Shown one piece after another: positions 24,661-38,040 of a stretch of 64,000 nt of DNA. The stretch comes from Allodiplogaster sudhausi. Taxonomy: Eukaryota > Nematoda > Chromadorea > Rhabditida > Diplogasteridae. Below the pieces are notes generated by a model. The model saw only the letters and a program-made list of their open reading frames with translations, had not been told where the DNA came from and did no database searches. The stretch spans positions 1,298,501 to 1,362,500 of the forward strand of contig CALZFC010000082.1 of NCBI GenBank assembly GCA_945643635.1. Direction: 5' to 3'. Within the stretch, counting starts at the first letter, position 1. Every line of letters begins with the position of its first letter. Both the position numbers and the translations under genes were made by a program.

Positions 24661-25266
24661 AACTTTAGAGGGGCCTTGCAGATCAAATATCCCCCGGCCC
24701 TAGGGAACTAGCAGAGAGAGTAGCCAGAGAGAGACGCAATTCGGGATGGCATAACCTGGCGGGGTGCCTTTAGAGAACAGTGAAAACGCCCGAGGCACAC
24801 GGGCTGATCTCCTGCATTCCAAACGAGGGAAAAAGAAGCGTTGTGCTTCTGCAGAGAGAAAAGAGAATGAAAAAAGGATATAGGAATAGAAAGAAAGCAT
24901 ATATGTAACAAAAAGAAGAGAGTGATAGGGAGAGAGAAACAAACAACGAAGATGGACGTTTTTTTTTATTTAAACATTCTTTTATGTGCTCTGCACTGAA
25001 CATAATTCAATGAAAGATGATTCTGCTATTTCGGCTTATCAATATAACAGAATTAGCTGCGATTTGAATTCTTCTTTCATTCTCCATAGGGCACAGAAAA
25101 GAACGACGGTAGCAATTAAACACGTGAAGGACGCTTTATTCATCCCCAAAATGTCGATAAATATGACAATAAAAGTGAAATCGGTGAAGAATTTCCTAGT
25201 GAAATGGCTTCTCTTGTATACATATGCATATAGATGCATTTAGTTGCCTGAAGGCAATCGCAGAGA

Positions 25267-25365
25267 ATGGCGAAATCCGGAAGCGGCCGCCACTCGCTTT
25301 CTGTATATTCGCTTTTGTCCTCAATTACTTCGTGCTACTTGATTTCTTTCCGCTTCCACCGTGAC
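25267..25365 (+). pseudogene. orphan signal-peptide exon of the array family
   Basis: The context CGCAGAGAATGGCGAAATCC and the encoded start MAKSGSGRHSLSVYSLL match the first exons at 31986, 38118 and 51658 (MAEPRSGRHFLLCILL, MTKSRSGHHLLPCILL). The hydrophobic stretch then diverges, and no second exon of that type follows before the TSP1 gene. Likely a duplicated remnant. Confidence 0.5.
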
Positions 25366-25661
25366 TATCAAGAAAATGAATATTACATTTTGTTTTGCAC
25401 ATTCATCCTATCGGAAGCCAATAATTTTTTCGTAAAGTATGGGAAGCCAAGATTTTCTGTGGGACGCCTTTAACTTGCATGGGACGCGTATAATTCGATG
25501 GGAAGCCTGCATTAGAAAACGTTCTTATCAATGTGCTTCGATTCATGCTTTCTCTTGAGATGTTCTTTTTTAATTTGTGCTGAAAAATATCGAGCTCATA
25601 TAATTTTTTTGTCCTTTGGCCAGAAGACCATCCAACGAGATACATTCAAGCGCCTCCTCCA

Positions 25662-27562
25662 ATGTTCTCGAAGGCGTCCATTTTGCTGGCGTTCACACTC
25701 ACCGCAAGCTGCGTGGCACAGGTTGCATAATTTATGCCGAATTTCGTATCTGTGTACTGCTTGATTAATTGATTAAGGTCTTACTCGCTTGTGAGGGGTA
25801 TTTCTTTCGTTGGATATATAATGCACGCTCCATGGTGAGACAAGCTCGTGTTTAGGACAGCTGCTGTCCAGACGGCGGTGTCTGGTCAGAATGGTATTCA
25901 GCGTCGTGCACTGCGGCGTGTGGCCTCTGCGGCGCAGTGACAACGCTTACGCGCAAGTGCTGGTCCGAAGGCGACGGCTGTTCATGCGTGTCAGTTGCAG
26001 CCTCAAACACTCTTAATTTAAGTATCCGGTGAATAATTATACAGTAGCGCGATAGAACCACTTTGAATGCGCGCGCTCATAAAGTTGCCTGTCGCTCGGT
26101 CGAGAGAGCATGTGAAATAGGAGGGCGGCTATGACCTAATGCATAATTCTCTAGATGTCAGTAATTACGTTACTATTGCTCAGAACGTAATGAAAGAAAA
26201 TCGGTCAAACTTTCTGGATAAATGTTTAACACCAAGATGAGCGTTGCCATTGAAGGCTCACGAAGCTCAATCATTCTTGTTTTTAAATTTTCCTTGTCTT
26301 TCAATTGGCGTGCTATCTCGCGCGTCAGTCAGGCAAAAAGGGAATCCGTTGAAATGCTGGGAGTCGCTTCCGCTGGTTGCACTTGAAAGTAGACTGAGAG
26401 AGAGAGAGAGAAGTAAAGACATTTTGCTACTGAGGATAACCGAATCACCTCCCCCCCTCCCCGTAACTTTATCCCGTTAACCACTAGGTCCCCCGAAAAG
26501 CTCCCTAAAGTGAAGTGTCCCCAAAGGTTTAGTTGAAGTTCAATTTTGGACGTCCCATGCCAACGTAATCAGTAAACAACACCGAGGGAATTTTCAGTAA
26601 ATTTTGGATATAAAATATATGCGAGCGTAAAATTTGCAATATGCCCCGCTTACATGCGCAAATGATCGTATGTAAATATACGAGAGAGCATATGCCCGTG
26701 GGCGCAGATGTAGTGCACCCGAATCACGCGGGAAATAACTGCCGGCAAGTTTTCTTATGCACATTTAATGGACACAGGTAGCGCCGGCTACTGCAACGAG
26801 TGGAGCCCATGGAGTGATTGTATCTTAAACATGGGCATACACTCGCAAAAACGGATGCGTTCGTGCGCCTCAGAAGGCTTTGGCTGCATGTGCTCGTAAG
26901 TTTTCACGCGAACTCGTGCATCATCATTTTAAGACAAAAAATTGCCTTCATAGATCCAAAGAAAATTGCTCTTGTAGGCCTGGCAGGTCTATTGAGATCC
27001 AACAATGTATTCACACAAGAAAAAATACCATTGGATTTCTGAATTCGCAATACAACTTGGGTAAATACCATTCAAAATAATGGATGTTCGCAGAAATTTA
27101 GTTAGGAAGCACTAGTATTTTGCAATGGTAAAAACCGCAATGGATAATACCATTAACTGAGCCCTACCTCAAGTGAGTCAGAAAGTACTCCTTGGAGCAG
27201 TTCCATCTTGCGCCTTTTTAGCGCCAAGATGTGGTTTTGCTTCCATGCTTGTTTGCAGTCATAGTTGTTTTACGTTATGTGTTGCATATCTGACTTTCAT
27301 AGCTTTACAAAGTATGCTCTTTCGAGGAACACAGAAGCATTCTCTATGATGATAAAAGACAATACAGCATTGCAGAATACATTGTGATGTGTTGTATTTA
27401 AGTAATCGTAAGTCTCTTTTTGAAGGATGAAGGAAAGGTATTTGATGAACTTGGCTGTCTGTATGCAGCCGCTTGCAGAAGCAGGAAATTCACTCTCTCT
27501 ATCTTCTGTTCTCTTTATCTTCTTCTCTCTTTCTTTCCTTCCCTCTCTCCATTTCTCTCTCT

Positions 27563-27607
<45 letters not shown>

Positions 27608-30600
27608 CTACATAGGTAACTGTCAGAATGCAACCATGGACGCCGCCCATATCATCTCGATAACTTCGGCAGCACACGAATCGCTAGTGCGGGTAGTGTG
27701 GTGGTAGTGGCTTGGGTGCTGGGTGCGCAGGGTGGTGGTTCGGGTCCAGGTGTGAGCAAACTTTCAGGTACGACGACGACAGCTTCAACATGACTCTGCA
27801 TATCAGGCTAGCCAGTTTTTCAACTTTTGCAGCTTTTATTCTCATTTTAATCACGGCAAATAAAAGCTGCAAAAGCCGATTTACTGGCTTGTCGTTATGA
27901 GTCGTGTTCCTTATGAGTCGTGTTCGATGTTCTGGATCGCAGAGAGAGAGAGAGATGGAGAGAGAAGGAGAGGGAGAGAGGGCTGCCTGCGCGAGCTCAG
28001 AAATACCATTCCGGCAGGTGTAATTCACGCGGAGCGGCATTTTTATGGTATTTGACCAGTGGATCTGAAACAATAGTTTGAAGTTGCTCAGTTTTAAAGT
28101 ATTTACCCCCAAGTTTTGTGGCGATGGTATTTACCATCGACGAGACTACTATTCGTAATGGTATTTTTTCTTGTGTGTTGCGACTACGACGGTTAAGCTC
28201 AGTTTCTTTTCTGTTTGAAAGATGTTTTACTCCAAATTTTAAAACTCAAAGCCAAACTCTTTCTGCTCAGACCTCAACGACAACCACTCCATCGACAACA
28301 GTAATAACCACAATACGCTCAACAACCACAACAACCACAACCAAATCAACAAACACAACAACCACAACCCCCTCAACAGCCACAGCCCCCTCAACAACCA
28401 CAACCCCCTCAATAACGACAACCCGCTCAAATACCACAACAACCACAACCCCCTCAACCACCGCAAGCACCTCAACAACCACAACAACCACAACACCCGC
28501 AACAACCACAACAACTACAACACCCTCAACAGCCGCAACCCCCTCAGCAACCACAACCCCCTCAACCACCGCAAGCACCTCAACAACCATAACAACCACA
28601 ACCCTCTCACCATCCACAACAACCACAACCCCCTCAGCAACCACAACCCCCTCAACCAACACAACTACCTCGACCACCGCAAGCCCCTCAACAACCACAA
28701 CAACCACAACATCCGCAACAACCACAACAACTACAACCCCCTCAACAAACACAACCCCCTCAACAACCACAACAACCACAACCCTCTCTACAACCACAAC
28801 CCTCTCTACAACCACAACAACCACACCCCCCCCCCCAACAACCACAACAACCACAACCCCCTCTATAAATACAACAACCACAACTCCCTCAACAACAACT
28901 AAGAGAACATGTCAATCAAAAACAACCAAGAGAATATGTCCATCGACTACAACAAAGCCCACTACACACAGAAACACAACTAAGTCCAGAAGCACCTTCA
29001 CAACGACAAAGGCCACAACCATTTCAATAACGACTACGACTCCCCCAATGGTACTTTTGAAGATGTTTATTCTTCCTTACTAGTTGGAAATGGAAAAAAA
29101 GAAATGTTTTAGATGCTTTAAACCATTTTAAGTGTTCTCGAGCAAGGTTATAAGAAATAATATTCATAAAGAATTCAGAGCACTCTTGTAACGTGCAATA
29201 AGAGTGTATATTTTGTGTTTTCGTTCATATTTTCTCTCAAAATGTAAGAAATTTTAGTGCGACGTATGAAAAAAAATTAGAATGCCTACTCCCAGGGTGG
29301 ACGCGATAATTCGAACTTGCTTTAATTATTGTCCTCTGCCGCCGTAGTAAAGTATCACTTTTGGATGTATAATCATGAGGCTCATGAGGATAACCTGTCA
29401 ATATGTGTCTTGGGCAAGGAAACGTTCATGTGTTTAATTGCCCCCGTTTATCTTCGTTCTGACCCATAGAGAGAAAGGAAAGGGGAATTCTTAAGATATA
29501 AGACAGTTAAGAGACATAATCCCTCTTTTTCCTACCCGAAAGTTACAATATATGCCGAAAGGAACACGATGGCAAATTCATTCAAGTTACGGTAACACGG
29601 AATTTCCACTCTTGTTGCTTCATAAAGCCAAAGAGGAAATAAGACCCAGGATGCATAAATCCTCATGAGACAATTCGACCTTAAAGTAATCTTCAGGATG
29701 CTTTACAATGCAACTAAACCATCTATCCAAAAAACTACCCGAAGATCAAATAAATCAATTATATTGTTCAATACGCCAATATGTACAAACCGGATGATTT
29801 GAGTTCTTGCATTCTTCTGCAGTTCATTAGTGGATCAATGAAAGCAATAATCTGCTACTTGAAGTCTGAAAGCCAAAATATACACTTTGATTGCATGCTA
29901 CTGTACATGTTCCTGTACGTACACAAAGAAGTGATGTACATACTTGCAGGTACAGAATCCGTTTGCGCAGATTCTGCGGTTCCGAAGAAATTATGGCAAT
30001 TACCTTGGCTCGTCTTTCATCTACACTCTCGATCGGAACGACCCAACTCGAGTCGCAAATGGATACACATTTGAAGAAACTTGTGAGTCATTGAATCACA
30101 AGTTCACTCTTCACAGATTTAGGAAACAAAATATTTAATCGATAACTTTTTCAGCTTGTGGTTACGTCGTGAAGCCCGGTGCGCTTGATTCGGCGCTCCT
30201 CTTCTGCCCCACATTTCATCAATGCGCCATTACCATATGCCGCCGAAAGGAAGGCGGCGGCCAACCGTGGGGGCCGTGGTTTACACTCGTCTTGAAAGCT
30301 CACATTGCAACGTGCGGCAGCGGAACCGAGGTGAAGCTCTTACTTTAATAGTAGACATTTTTGCCTCTTTAAATTATGTGAATATCATTTTTTGGGTTCA
30401 TTTCACCTAATATTCTAGCAAAATGGAAATATTTTTGCATTAACTAATAGAATTAAATAAGTGTACATAGAAGCAAATAACGGATCTTTCATCGTTTATA
30501 GCTCCTTGGCTACGCCTTATCGATTTCCTCTCCGTGTTGTGGCGCAAAGGTCGAGCATATCGAATTCGACCGCGATAATCGAACAAGCTAGCTCTTGAAC

Positions 30601-30943
30601 TTTTGGCTCTTGAAAACGAGAATAAATATTTAAAAAACCACAATATGCATTCCTATCCATAAGAATTGTAGTTTGCTATTTTCATTAACGAAAATGCAAA
30701 AAGTATCTACATATATAATTTATTTGTCTAAATATAACAGAATACTCTGCCATTTACGATAGGTAGCTAAAATATTTCGCTAAACAAATTTTTTTTATTT
30801 AATTCTAATCTTGGCGCTCTTGAACAGCTCGCATCTACAATACTCGGAACACAACGGATTCAGGCTGGCTCACCTATCCGGGCACTGAATTTCACCAATG
30901 CGGAGTTCACTTCCTCACCTGGCAATCCCCATCCTTTTCTTAA
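25662..30943 (+). CDS. array copy 1: signal peptide, two TSP1-type modules, Thr-rich mucin part, conserved C-terminal domain
   Basis: Exon 1 (25662-25721) encodes MFSKASILLAFTLTASCVAQ, a signal peptide. Exon 2 (25856-25989) is a thrombospondin-1-like module (GGVWSEWYSASCTAACGLCG). Exon 3 (about 26782-26895) is a second one (YCNEWSPWSDC). A mucin-like exon (28271-29050) and then the family C-terminal exons follow: e3 29950-30082 (VQNPFAQILRF, FIYTLDRNDP), e4 30155-30330 (CGYVVKPGALDSALLFC, PWGPWFTLVL), e5 30502-30586 (SSPCCGAKVEHIEF), e6 30828-30943 (FHQCGVHFLTWQSP, stop). e3-e6 are phase-consistent and intact; the e5 donor reads GC. Joining the TSP1 part to the mucin exon is inference, because that intron contains a mobile element and the phase there (2 to 0) needs one more exon. 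Extracellular; function unknown. Confidence 0.5.
27012..28177. mobile_element. 1.17-kb element with CACACAAGAAA... inverted termini
   Basis: A perfect 21-bp terminal inverted repeat (starting CACACAAGAAAAAATACC) occupies 27012-27032 and 28157-28177. The motif next to the ends, ATACCATT, is repeated inside near both termini (27064, 27122, 28043, 28126). The interior holds CT and GA microsatellites and no transposase. It lies between the second TSP1 exon and the mucin exon of copy 1. No clean target duplication was found. Confidence 0.7.
28271..29050 (+). repeat. Thr-rich mucin-like coding repeat
   Basis: An open frame of about 260 codons, in phase 0 from an acceptor CTCAG at 28270 to a GTACTT donor at 29051, made almost only of Thr, Pro, Ser and Ala. 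The DNA is built from CAACCACAACAACCACAAC-like units with interspersed CCCCCTCAA. Such segments are heavily O-glycosylated in secreted proteins. It ends in phase 0, as e3 of copy 1 begins (29950). Confidence 0.7.
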
Positions 30944-31985
30944 ACAAACACAAAACATATTAAAATGCATGATACATACACTCTTTTGTCATTACTGAGA
31001 CAGTTATTATTTCATTGTTTCAAAACACTTCACGCCAATTCAATAACGTATAAACAATGTGCAGCACAACTGGATGAACAAAATATGGTCTATTTAGCTT
31101 ACGGTTAGGCAGTGCATATACAAGCCTAGACACAGGATAACCTCTTCACAAGATGTTTACATAAACAGCGTTTTGTCACCCGTATTTTAAGGAGCATCTG
31201 ATGTTTTACAAATGTACGTACATATTCCACAGAGCTACGGCCGGTGTCCTCTTGAGCGGTTGAAAGAGCGGTTGATTTTTTTTTTTTCATCTTGAGCGGT
31301 TGAAAGAGTGGTTGATTTTTGAGGCATTGCGGTCGCGATGCGCGGTGTTTTTTTTCTATTCCGTGAATGCCATACCGTGGAAAGATGGCGCCCGGTGCGT
31401 TATGAAATCCAAGCAAGGAGTGCCAACGGGTGGGAAGAAGAGCCAGTCTCTGCTCGCCCTACAGACGTCAGTGACAATGAAAGGACTTGGGAGAGTTATA
31501 TACGCATACGTTTCAAATTTGAAATTTTTTAGCGGGCCCCAAATCACAATTCTTCCAGTTGGGAGTTTTGCACCGTTTAAATCGTAGTTTTATCAGATAC
31601 GTTTTTTTTTGTTTGTCGGATAATTCTTATAAAAACTAATTCAAAACCAGCCTTGAACTGTTTGGAGTTGCCTAACTTTGAAGTTCCGTTCGGCATATAT
31701 GTATTGTAACTTTCGGCTAGAAAAAAGAGGGCTTCTTATGTCTGCTGTGTTACATCTTAAGACTTCTTCTTTCCTTTCTCTCTGGGGCGTCAGAAAGAAG
31801 ATAAACGGGCAATTAAACACAAGAACGTTGTCTTCCCGAACACGACGGCATATATTGACAACAAAGTGATGACAAAGTAGAACAAGAAGAGAAGAAGGCA
31901 ATACTTTGATGGCTGCTCATGCATTTACTACATAGTATGTACATATATATAGACGCATGAAGTTGTCTTTGAGCAATCGCAGGCA

Positions 31986-34900
31986 ATGGCGGAACCAAGA
32001 AGCGGCCGCCATTTCCTTCTATGCATTCTGCTATCTTTTTGCTTCATTTCCCGCGTGCTCGGACAAATTCATTACTGTCGAGGTTTGATCAAAGTCCTTT
32101 TGTCGGTCATTTGACATGTGTATATCTTTCGTTGCGTTTCTTTTTAAAATATATATTATGATTCAAGTCATGAATCTTAATAGAAGAAGCAAAATAGGGA
32201 ATTTTTGTTTATTTTAATTTTAATGGCTTCAGCAACTTGCACGGAGACACGAGATGTATGCGGCGTTGACTGGATTGGCTCGGCGCCATCGTGGGGACGA
32301 GATCACTCTCAATGCCAGGTTTTCTTATGCTACTCAATCTCAAGTGTTCATTCAGTGCTGCTAATCAATCGGATCGACATTTATTTATTAATATTTACAT
32401 ACATTCATCATAGACGTGACAACACATGGTTTTTTTTTCGGCTAGCGAGACTATCAGTTTATTAATTTATTATGAATAAACAAATTATTTATTCATTTAT
32501 AAATATGCTAATAGACAAATAATAAAGTAACTTATCGCTTAGGTCACGACTCCACCGACCACAACAGTATGTTGACTTGTTAACATGACGCGAATTGTGA
32601 GATAATCAAAAAGAATCCAATGTGTTACCCGTCCACAATCAAGCAGCTTGGATTTTGTTCAAATTTTCCTTTTAGGTGCTTTCTGGTATGATGAGTCGAT
32701 TGGACTTAGTCTAGGAATCGGAAACAGGGCAGACCCGGCAGTTCGAACCTATAATGTGCACTATGCAACAAACAGAGAACAAAAGTGAAAAAATCCAACC
32801 CAGACTTTAAAATTTGAGCGAACTCGGACAACGTATTCCTCATTTTACCAGAATAATACCTACACAGTTCTACAGAGCAATCAAAAGAACTTTCAAATAT
32901 ACTATTAGGATGTCTTTGATGTTTCTGAATCGATTATCCGGTGTAGCTGTGGAAAATTTTTTTAAGAAGATTAAAAAAAAATACTTCAAAAACATTTCCA
33001 CACCAAGCACCAGAAAAGATTGCGAAATTTGCTGCAACCTGAAACCCTTTTCAATACAGTTCCATGTCTTCGATGCTTTGTTGAATTGTACAGCCGCATC
33101 GGAATAATCGGCCATGAAACATCAAAGACATCCTAAGTATCCAAAACCCAATAGTGGATTCGAAAGCTCTTTTCATGCTGCTACAAATGTGCAGGATTGG
33201 TTCTTTTAAAATGAAAACGTTATCTGAGCTTACTTAAACATTAAAGTTTATAAAAAATTGAATGTTGGACATTTTTAAATTTTTTGTGGAGCCTCTTGAA
33301 TACTATGATGTAAATTTTCACTTCTAAATTTTTTCAGCAGTGAGGTGACCTTAGACGTGCATACTAGTCGCCATCCAGCGCGGAGAGCCCCATATTTTGA
33401 AGGGGGTATGATCACTGAAAAATATTTAATGCAGGTTTGTGCCGCGTCTGCCCTGTGATTCCTCACTCTCATTCTCGTGCTATTTCGCTGGTCGCACAAA
33501 CCCGCTGCTTGAAAATAGCATGCGATAATGAGAGTGCAAAGGGCCGCGGCAATTTGAAATATCACATAATTTTTCGGTGATCGCCCTCCTTTAAGACTTC
33601 GTAAAAGCGAAAACGATATATATCTTTATTCGCATACATGATGTTACTTAGTGTGAGAACATTACAATGGCATAGATGCACTTACATGTAAAGCTAAGGA
33701 CAATGACAGAACAAAATTCAAAACGAAGGAAAAGAAAAGAAAAGAAAATTAGAGAGAAAAGGAAAAATTAGAAAAGAGTAAAGGGAGGAGAAAACGGGCA
33801 AATCGAATGTATGATGACAAACAAATTATTTGCGAGCCATTAAAGCGTTGTTTTTAAATGAATCAAAAGAGAGAGAAAATCGGCTAGACCATTAAGCACC
33901 TTGAATATTTTATGAACAATTGAATTTTTAAAATATTTTCCAATTTCTAGACAAGGTTAATTAATTCCTCACATCCGAAAGCATCTTATATAAACCAGGC
34001 TCGACCTGGGAATGCGTTGCTTCGACTATTCTGCCGTGGTTATGCCGAGCTGGGCTCCTCTTTCATCTACACTCTCGACTCGAAGGACCCAGCTCTATTC
34101 GCAAATGGGTTCACATTTGAAGCAACTGGAAGTTCGTTTTCAAGCATTCAGATGTGCACTTACACAGTAGACCATGTATGGCCAAAATTCGGCCCCCCTT
34201 CGGAATCGACACAAAAATTCGTTCCGACCTAGCCACTTCCTTCTAGGTCCAAGCTAACTCTTTCTTACTTCGTCAAACCTATTTCTGTGTCAAAGATTTC
34301 CTGCACACACATTCTCTTATCATAATACAGCTTCATCAATTTCTTTTTCAGCTTCTGATAACTGTGCTTTTGTAAATCAAGGATCGCTTTAGCGAATTGG
34401 CATCAACACCTGTAGAAATTTACCCCTCAGATTCTCTCTTCTGCATGTACAATTTCGTTGCGCAATAGAGAAGACAGCGTTACAATTGAAGGAAGAGGGC
34501 AAAAAAGGAGGCGATGAGAAAAGTTTTACTTTTGCTGAAGCGCTGTTATTAAAAAAACATAATCTATTTACATATATCAGTTTTCATGGCCATTGTAGTC
34601 TCGTATCTCTAAATCATATGCGCTCTTGCCCTAACGTCAGACAAAAGGCGCGAATTCAAACATGAGTTTTTGGGCTCCTTAAAAGAAAAAGAAAATTTCT
34701 TTTTCTTGATATTTTTTTAGAATACGATTACAACGGCTACGCCATAAAACCGGACGCGCTTGCCTCGGCACGATATTACTGTCCAACATTTGATCAGTGC
34801 GCCGTTACCATATGCCATCGTCTGGAAATCGGCAGTCCTCCTTGGGGACCGTGGACTAGGCTCGTCTTGAAACCTCGCGTCGTAGCGTGCGACGGCGGAC

Positions 34901-35440
34901 ATGAAGTTCCTACTTTGATAATGTTTATTTTAGATTGCTTTTGTTTTAAATTATTTTCGTAATAATTTTATTTCGTCTCATTTCACCTTATATTATTGAA
35001 TTGAAACATGAATATACATATTCAAGAATGCAAATAACTATGTTTTTTTTTAAAATTATACAACTGTTTATTCGCATAACCGGCCAAATAACATATATGT
35101 TAACAAATATGAAATACTACATCTTTTATTGTTTGTAGCTCGTTGGTTACGGCTCATCAATCGACACTCCGTGTTGTGGCGCAACGGTCGAAAATATCGA
35201 ATTCGTCCGCGATCTTCTACCAGGTTTTCCCTTGACCTTTTCACTCTTTAAAACTAAAATAAATAAATAAATAAGCCATAAAATGCAGTTCTGTCCACTA
35301 TAATTGTAATTTATTACCTGCAATTTATGCCAGGCGGCAGAATTTTTTGCTATATTAAATTTTGACGCTCTTGCACAGCTCGTCTCTACCCGAATCCGTA
35401 TTCGACGCAGTACAACTTACTTACCTACAAAAACCCTTAA
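31986..35440 (+). CDS. array copy 2: signal peptide, Cys/Trp exon, Thr microexon, conserved C-terminal domain (late stop codon)
   Basis: Exons: e1 31986-32082 (MAEPRSGRHFLLCILL, signal peptide), e2 32233-32318 (ATCTETRDVCGVDW, SWGRDHSQCQ), linker microexon 32543-32566 (VTTPPTTT, 24 nt), e3 33999-34131 (GSSFIYTLDSKDP), e4 34721-34905 (NGYAIKPDALASARYYC, PPWGPWTRLVLK), e5 35139-35223 (SIDTPCCGATVENIEF), e6 from 35379. All junction phases agree (1, 0, 0, 1, 0, 1). e6 has an early TAA at 35438-35440 where other copies read CAA, removing about 25 C-terminal residues including the conserved GVRF-x-TWxSPAF. The normal e3 donor GGT is GGA here, so I use the GTTCG donor 3 nt downstream, which keeps phase. 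Secreted, function unknown; possibly a recent pseudogene. Confidence 0.55.
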
Positions 35441-35748
35441 TTTCATAAAAGCGGAGTTCGCTTCTTCACGTGGAAATCCCCAGCCTTTTCTACCGCTTCA
35501 CCGGTTACTATGAAGATATATAAGGATATATGTACGTTCGTCTACAAGGGATCAATGACGGACTCTCGGAGATTGGAGGAATATTTAAAGGGCAAATAGA
35601 AAAAAAGCGACTGGGATCAAATGGAGTGAGCTTTCTCATTATATTAAGCATATAAATTAGATCGGCAGCTCATTTGCAATGTTCAAGAGACAAGATTCCC
35701 TGGGATTTCAGATCGAACGTAAAAAAAGAAGTCAGTGTGTTCTTGCAG

Positions 35749-36952
35749 CCACAGAATCCGTTTGCGAAGATTCTACGATTCGCCCGAGATTATGGCAATC
35801 AACAGGGAGCCTCTCACATCTTCACGCTCGACCAGAACGAACCTACTCGAGTCGACAATGGATACACATATGACGAAACTGGTGGGTCCCTATCAGCCTT
35901 CAGATATGCACATAAACAATGGACCATAGAAAAGGTAAACAAGGACAGACTCAAAAATCTGGCCAGACATTACCATTTCATGCTCGGTCTAGGTTGATTC
36001 TTTCTGACATTATCAAATTCTTTTTTTTTAAGATTTCCGCTGCATATTCCTTTTGATATTGGCTCTTGAAAAGCCGAAATCTTTAACAATTCTCCAGACC
36101 ACTGTAGTCGCACCTCACTAAATGCTTTTGCCATGAAAAATGTGCAAATTCAAGATTGAGTTTTTGGCTTATTTAAAGGTATTAAATTTTAATTGATTTA
36201 TTTTAAGTTCATGCTCTTGGCCGTGAAGCCAGGCGCGCTCGACTCGGCGCGACTCTACTGCCCCACATTTGATCAGTGCGCCGTTACCATATGCCGCCGC
36301 TTGGAAGGCTACGGCCAGCAGTGGGGGCCGTGGTTTACGCTCCTCGTGCAACCCCGCGTCGTGGCGTGTGACCTCGGATCCGAAGTGAAGCCCTCATTTT
36401 AATACTACTTTTTTTTAAAATTTACGTCCATACAGTTATTCTGCTTAGATTTGTAGTCAGAGAAGCAAATTAATGGTTTACAGCTCTTTGGCTACGCCTC
36501 ATCGATCTCTACTCCGTGTTGTGGCGCAAATGTCGAGTATGCCGAATTTATCCGCAATAATCGACCAAGTTAGCGCTTGAGCTTTTCGCTCTTATAAACT
36601 AAAACAAAATTATATTTAAAAGGCAAAACATGTATGCCTAATTAACATTTGTTGTGTAACTACATAATTGATGAAAGAAGACGACTGAATAATCTTCATT
36701 TTATGATGGCTTAATTTAATTTAAATTTTAAATTTATAATGGCGAAATTAAATTTAAATTTAAATTTAATTTAAATTTAAATTGAATTTTAATTTTAATT
36801 TAAACAGGCGGAATTACATTTAAATTTAAATTTAAACAGCTCGTATCTACAACACTCCGAAGTCGCCAGAGTACGTCCAGTTTATTAAACACTCGGAATT
36901 TCACCCGAGCGGCGTCCGCTTCCTCGTGTGGCAGTCCCCAGCCTTTTCTTAA
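35749..36952 (+). pseudogene. array copy 3: C-terminal domain only
   Basis: e3 35749-35881 (PQNPFAKILRFARDYG, FTLDQNEPTRV), e4 about 36208-36384 (AVKPGALDSARLYC, CAVTICRRLEGYG), e5 36484-36568 (SISTPCCGANVEYAEF), e6 36840-36952 (FHPSGVRFLVWQSPAF, stop). No signal-peptide or linker exon lies between it and copy 2. The start of e4 is 8 nt shorter than in the other copies, so e3-e4 does not join in frame with the visible acceptor (TTTTAAG). Either a fragment from an incomplete duplication or alternative downstream exons for copy 2, whose own e6 is truncated. Confidence 0.5.
36712..36838. repeat. TTTAAA-type simple repeat
   Basis: Reiterated AATTTAAATTTAAATTT in the intron before e6 of copy 3. 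It reads nearly the same on both strands and would form hairpins. Confidence 0.8.
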
Positions 36953-37847
36953 ACAAACAAAAACAAAAGCATTTTAATCTCATGATATGTCCTTTGGCCA
37001 TGTCCCAGTTAAGCGTGCCTTTATTATTTCAAAAGATTTGATACCAATTAAATAATGTATAAAATTTGCATATATGTAAAGAATTTAAAACAATAAATAA
37101 TAGGTTCATTGGAGGATACGGTGAGGTGTGTACAAGTAAATTTTTTAGTATTTTTTTTGCCATGAGTAGTGAAGAATGACTCCATGTTATTTTCAGAGCT
37201 ACTTTTGTAGTATTTCACTAAATAAAGAATAGTAAACCAGAATTCAAATGTTGTTCTCGTGAAAAAATTTCGAGCATTCGAATCAAGTGTAAAAAGCTCA
37301 TACATTCATATTCCAATTTTTTGCCTCAATTGAAGTCCTACCGCAAGGATCTTATGAGTATTCTCAGGCTGTCACTTAAAGTAGCAAGAAAGTCAGTCGA
37401 GTATTCTTGGAGCCTTCGCCCTTGTGCCAGGCAAAATCGCGCGAGTTCAAGATTGAGTTTATGGCAGTTACGCCGAATGCCTTGTGAGCTGGTATACAAC
37501 AGAAAACTTTGTTGCATTCATTTATTCACATCCTACATCAGTTTTCAAAGTAAATGAATGTGATTCAGCAACTTCAAAGGGCAGCGCCATCAAAGTAACG
37601 CCGTCCTCTTCTCGCGAGCGTGAATTCTTACTCGACTTCTTTTTTATTGTCAATATTTATCTTCGTTCTAGGGAAGAATAAAAGTTCGATTGCCAACGTC
37701 AATCATGTCGTGAGGACGAAAGAGAAAGCAATGAAGAATTCATAAAATGAAACGCTGCTAATAGGCATGATAACGCTTTCTTTCTACCCGAATACAATTC
37801 ACTAATTCACGCAACAACAAGAACCGCCCAACAACAAAAACCGCCTT

Positions 37848-38040
37848 CCCGGAAAACCAAGAGTGCGCTGGAGAGACGACCTGAAACGAGCTATTGGACA
37901 AAACTGGTGGAATACAACCCGCGATGAATACCAACTTCTCATCCCCATCTGACAATGAGCATTTAATGCCTGACATGATAAATTGATTAATTGATTGATT
38001 GATTGATTGATTGATTAATTGATTGATTGATTAATTTACA
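37848..38040 (+). mobile_element. 3' end of an RTE-type LINE with a TTGA tail
   Basis: The frame from 37848 to the TGA at 37950-37952 encodes PGKPRVRWRDDLKRAI, then GQNWWNTTRDEYQ. This matches the C-terminal signature of RTE-clade LINEs (RPRxRWxDDI...NWxxxAxDR). It is followed within about 30 bp by a run of TTGATTGATTGA repeats (37981-38035), the usual simple-repeat tail. 5'-truncated; no RT remains. Confidence 0.7.

Larger units (their letters stand above)
20561..24960 (-). mobile_element. CR1/L2-like non-LTR retrotransposon, nearly full length, inactive
   Basis: On the minus strand the order is a 5' leader (about 24960-24661), ORF1, endonuclease, reverse transcriptase, and a short 3' end made of AAATAAAGTAAAGTAAG-type repeats at about 20561-20590. 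It inserted into a C6-type exon right after CACATACAC. No target duplication could be recognised at the 5' side, so a deletion or 5' truncation is possible. Several coding lesions (see its ORFs) mean it is not autonomous. Confidence 0.85.

Noticed and set aside
28267..28881. 204-codon Val/Gly-rich minus-strand ORF
   Set aside because: It is only the reverse complement of the Thr-rich mucin repeat.
28271..29050. Thr-rich repeat as a CRISPR-like or minisatellite array
   Set aside because: Spacers are absent, the frame is kept for about 260 codons, and it lies among secreted-protein exons.
32233..32318. e2 exon as a true TSP1 module
   Set aside because: It has W and C spacing reminiscent of TSP1 but too few Cys and no CSxxCG; left unnamed.
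37985..38040. TTGA repeat as an independent microsatellite
   Set aside because: It directly follows an RTE-type C-terminus and is better explained as that element's 3' tail.
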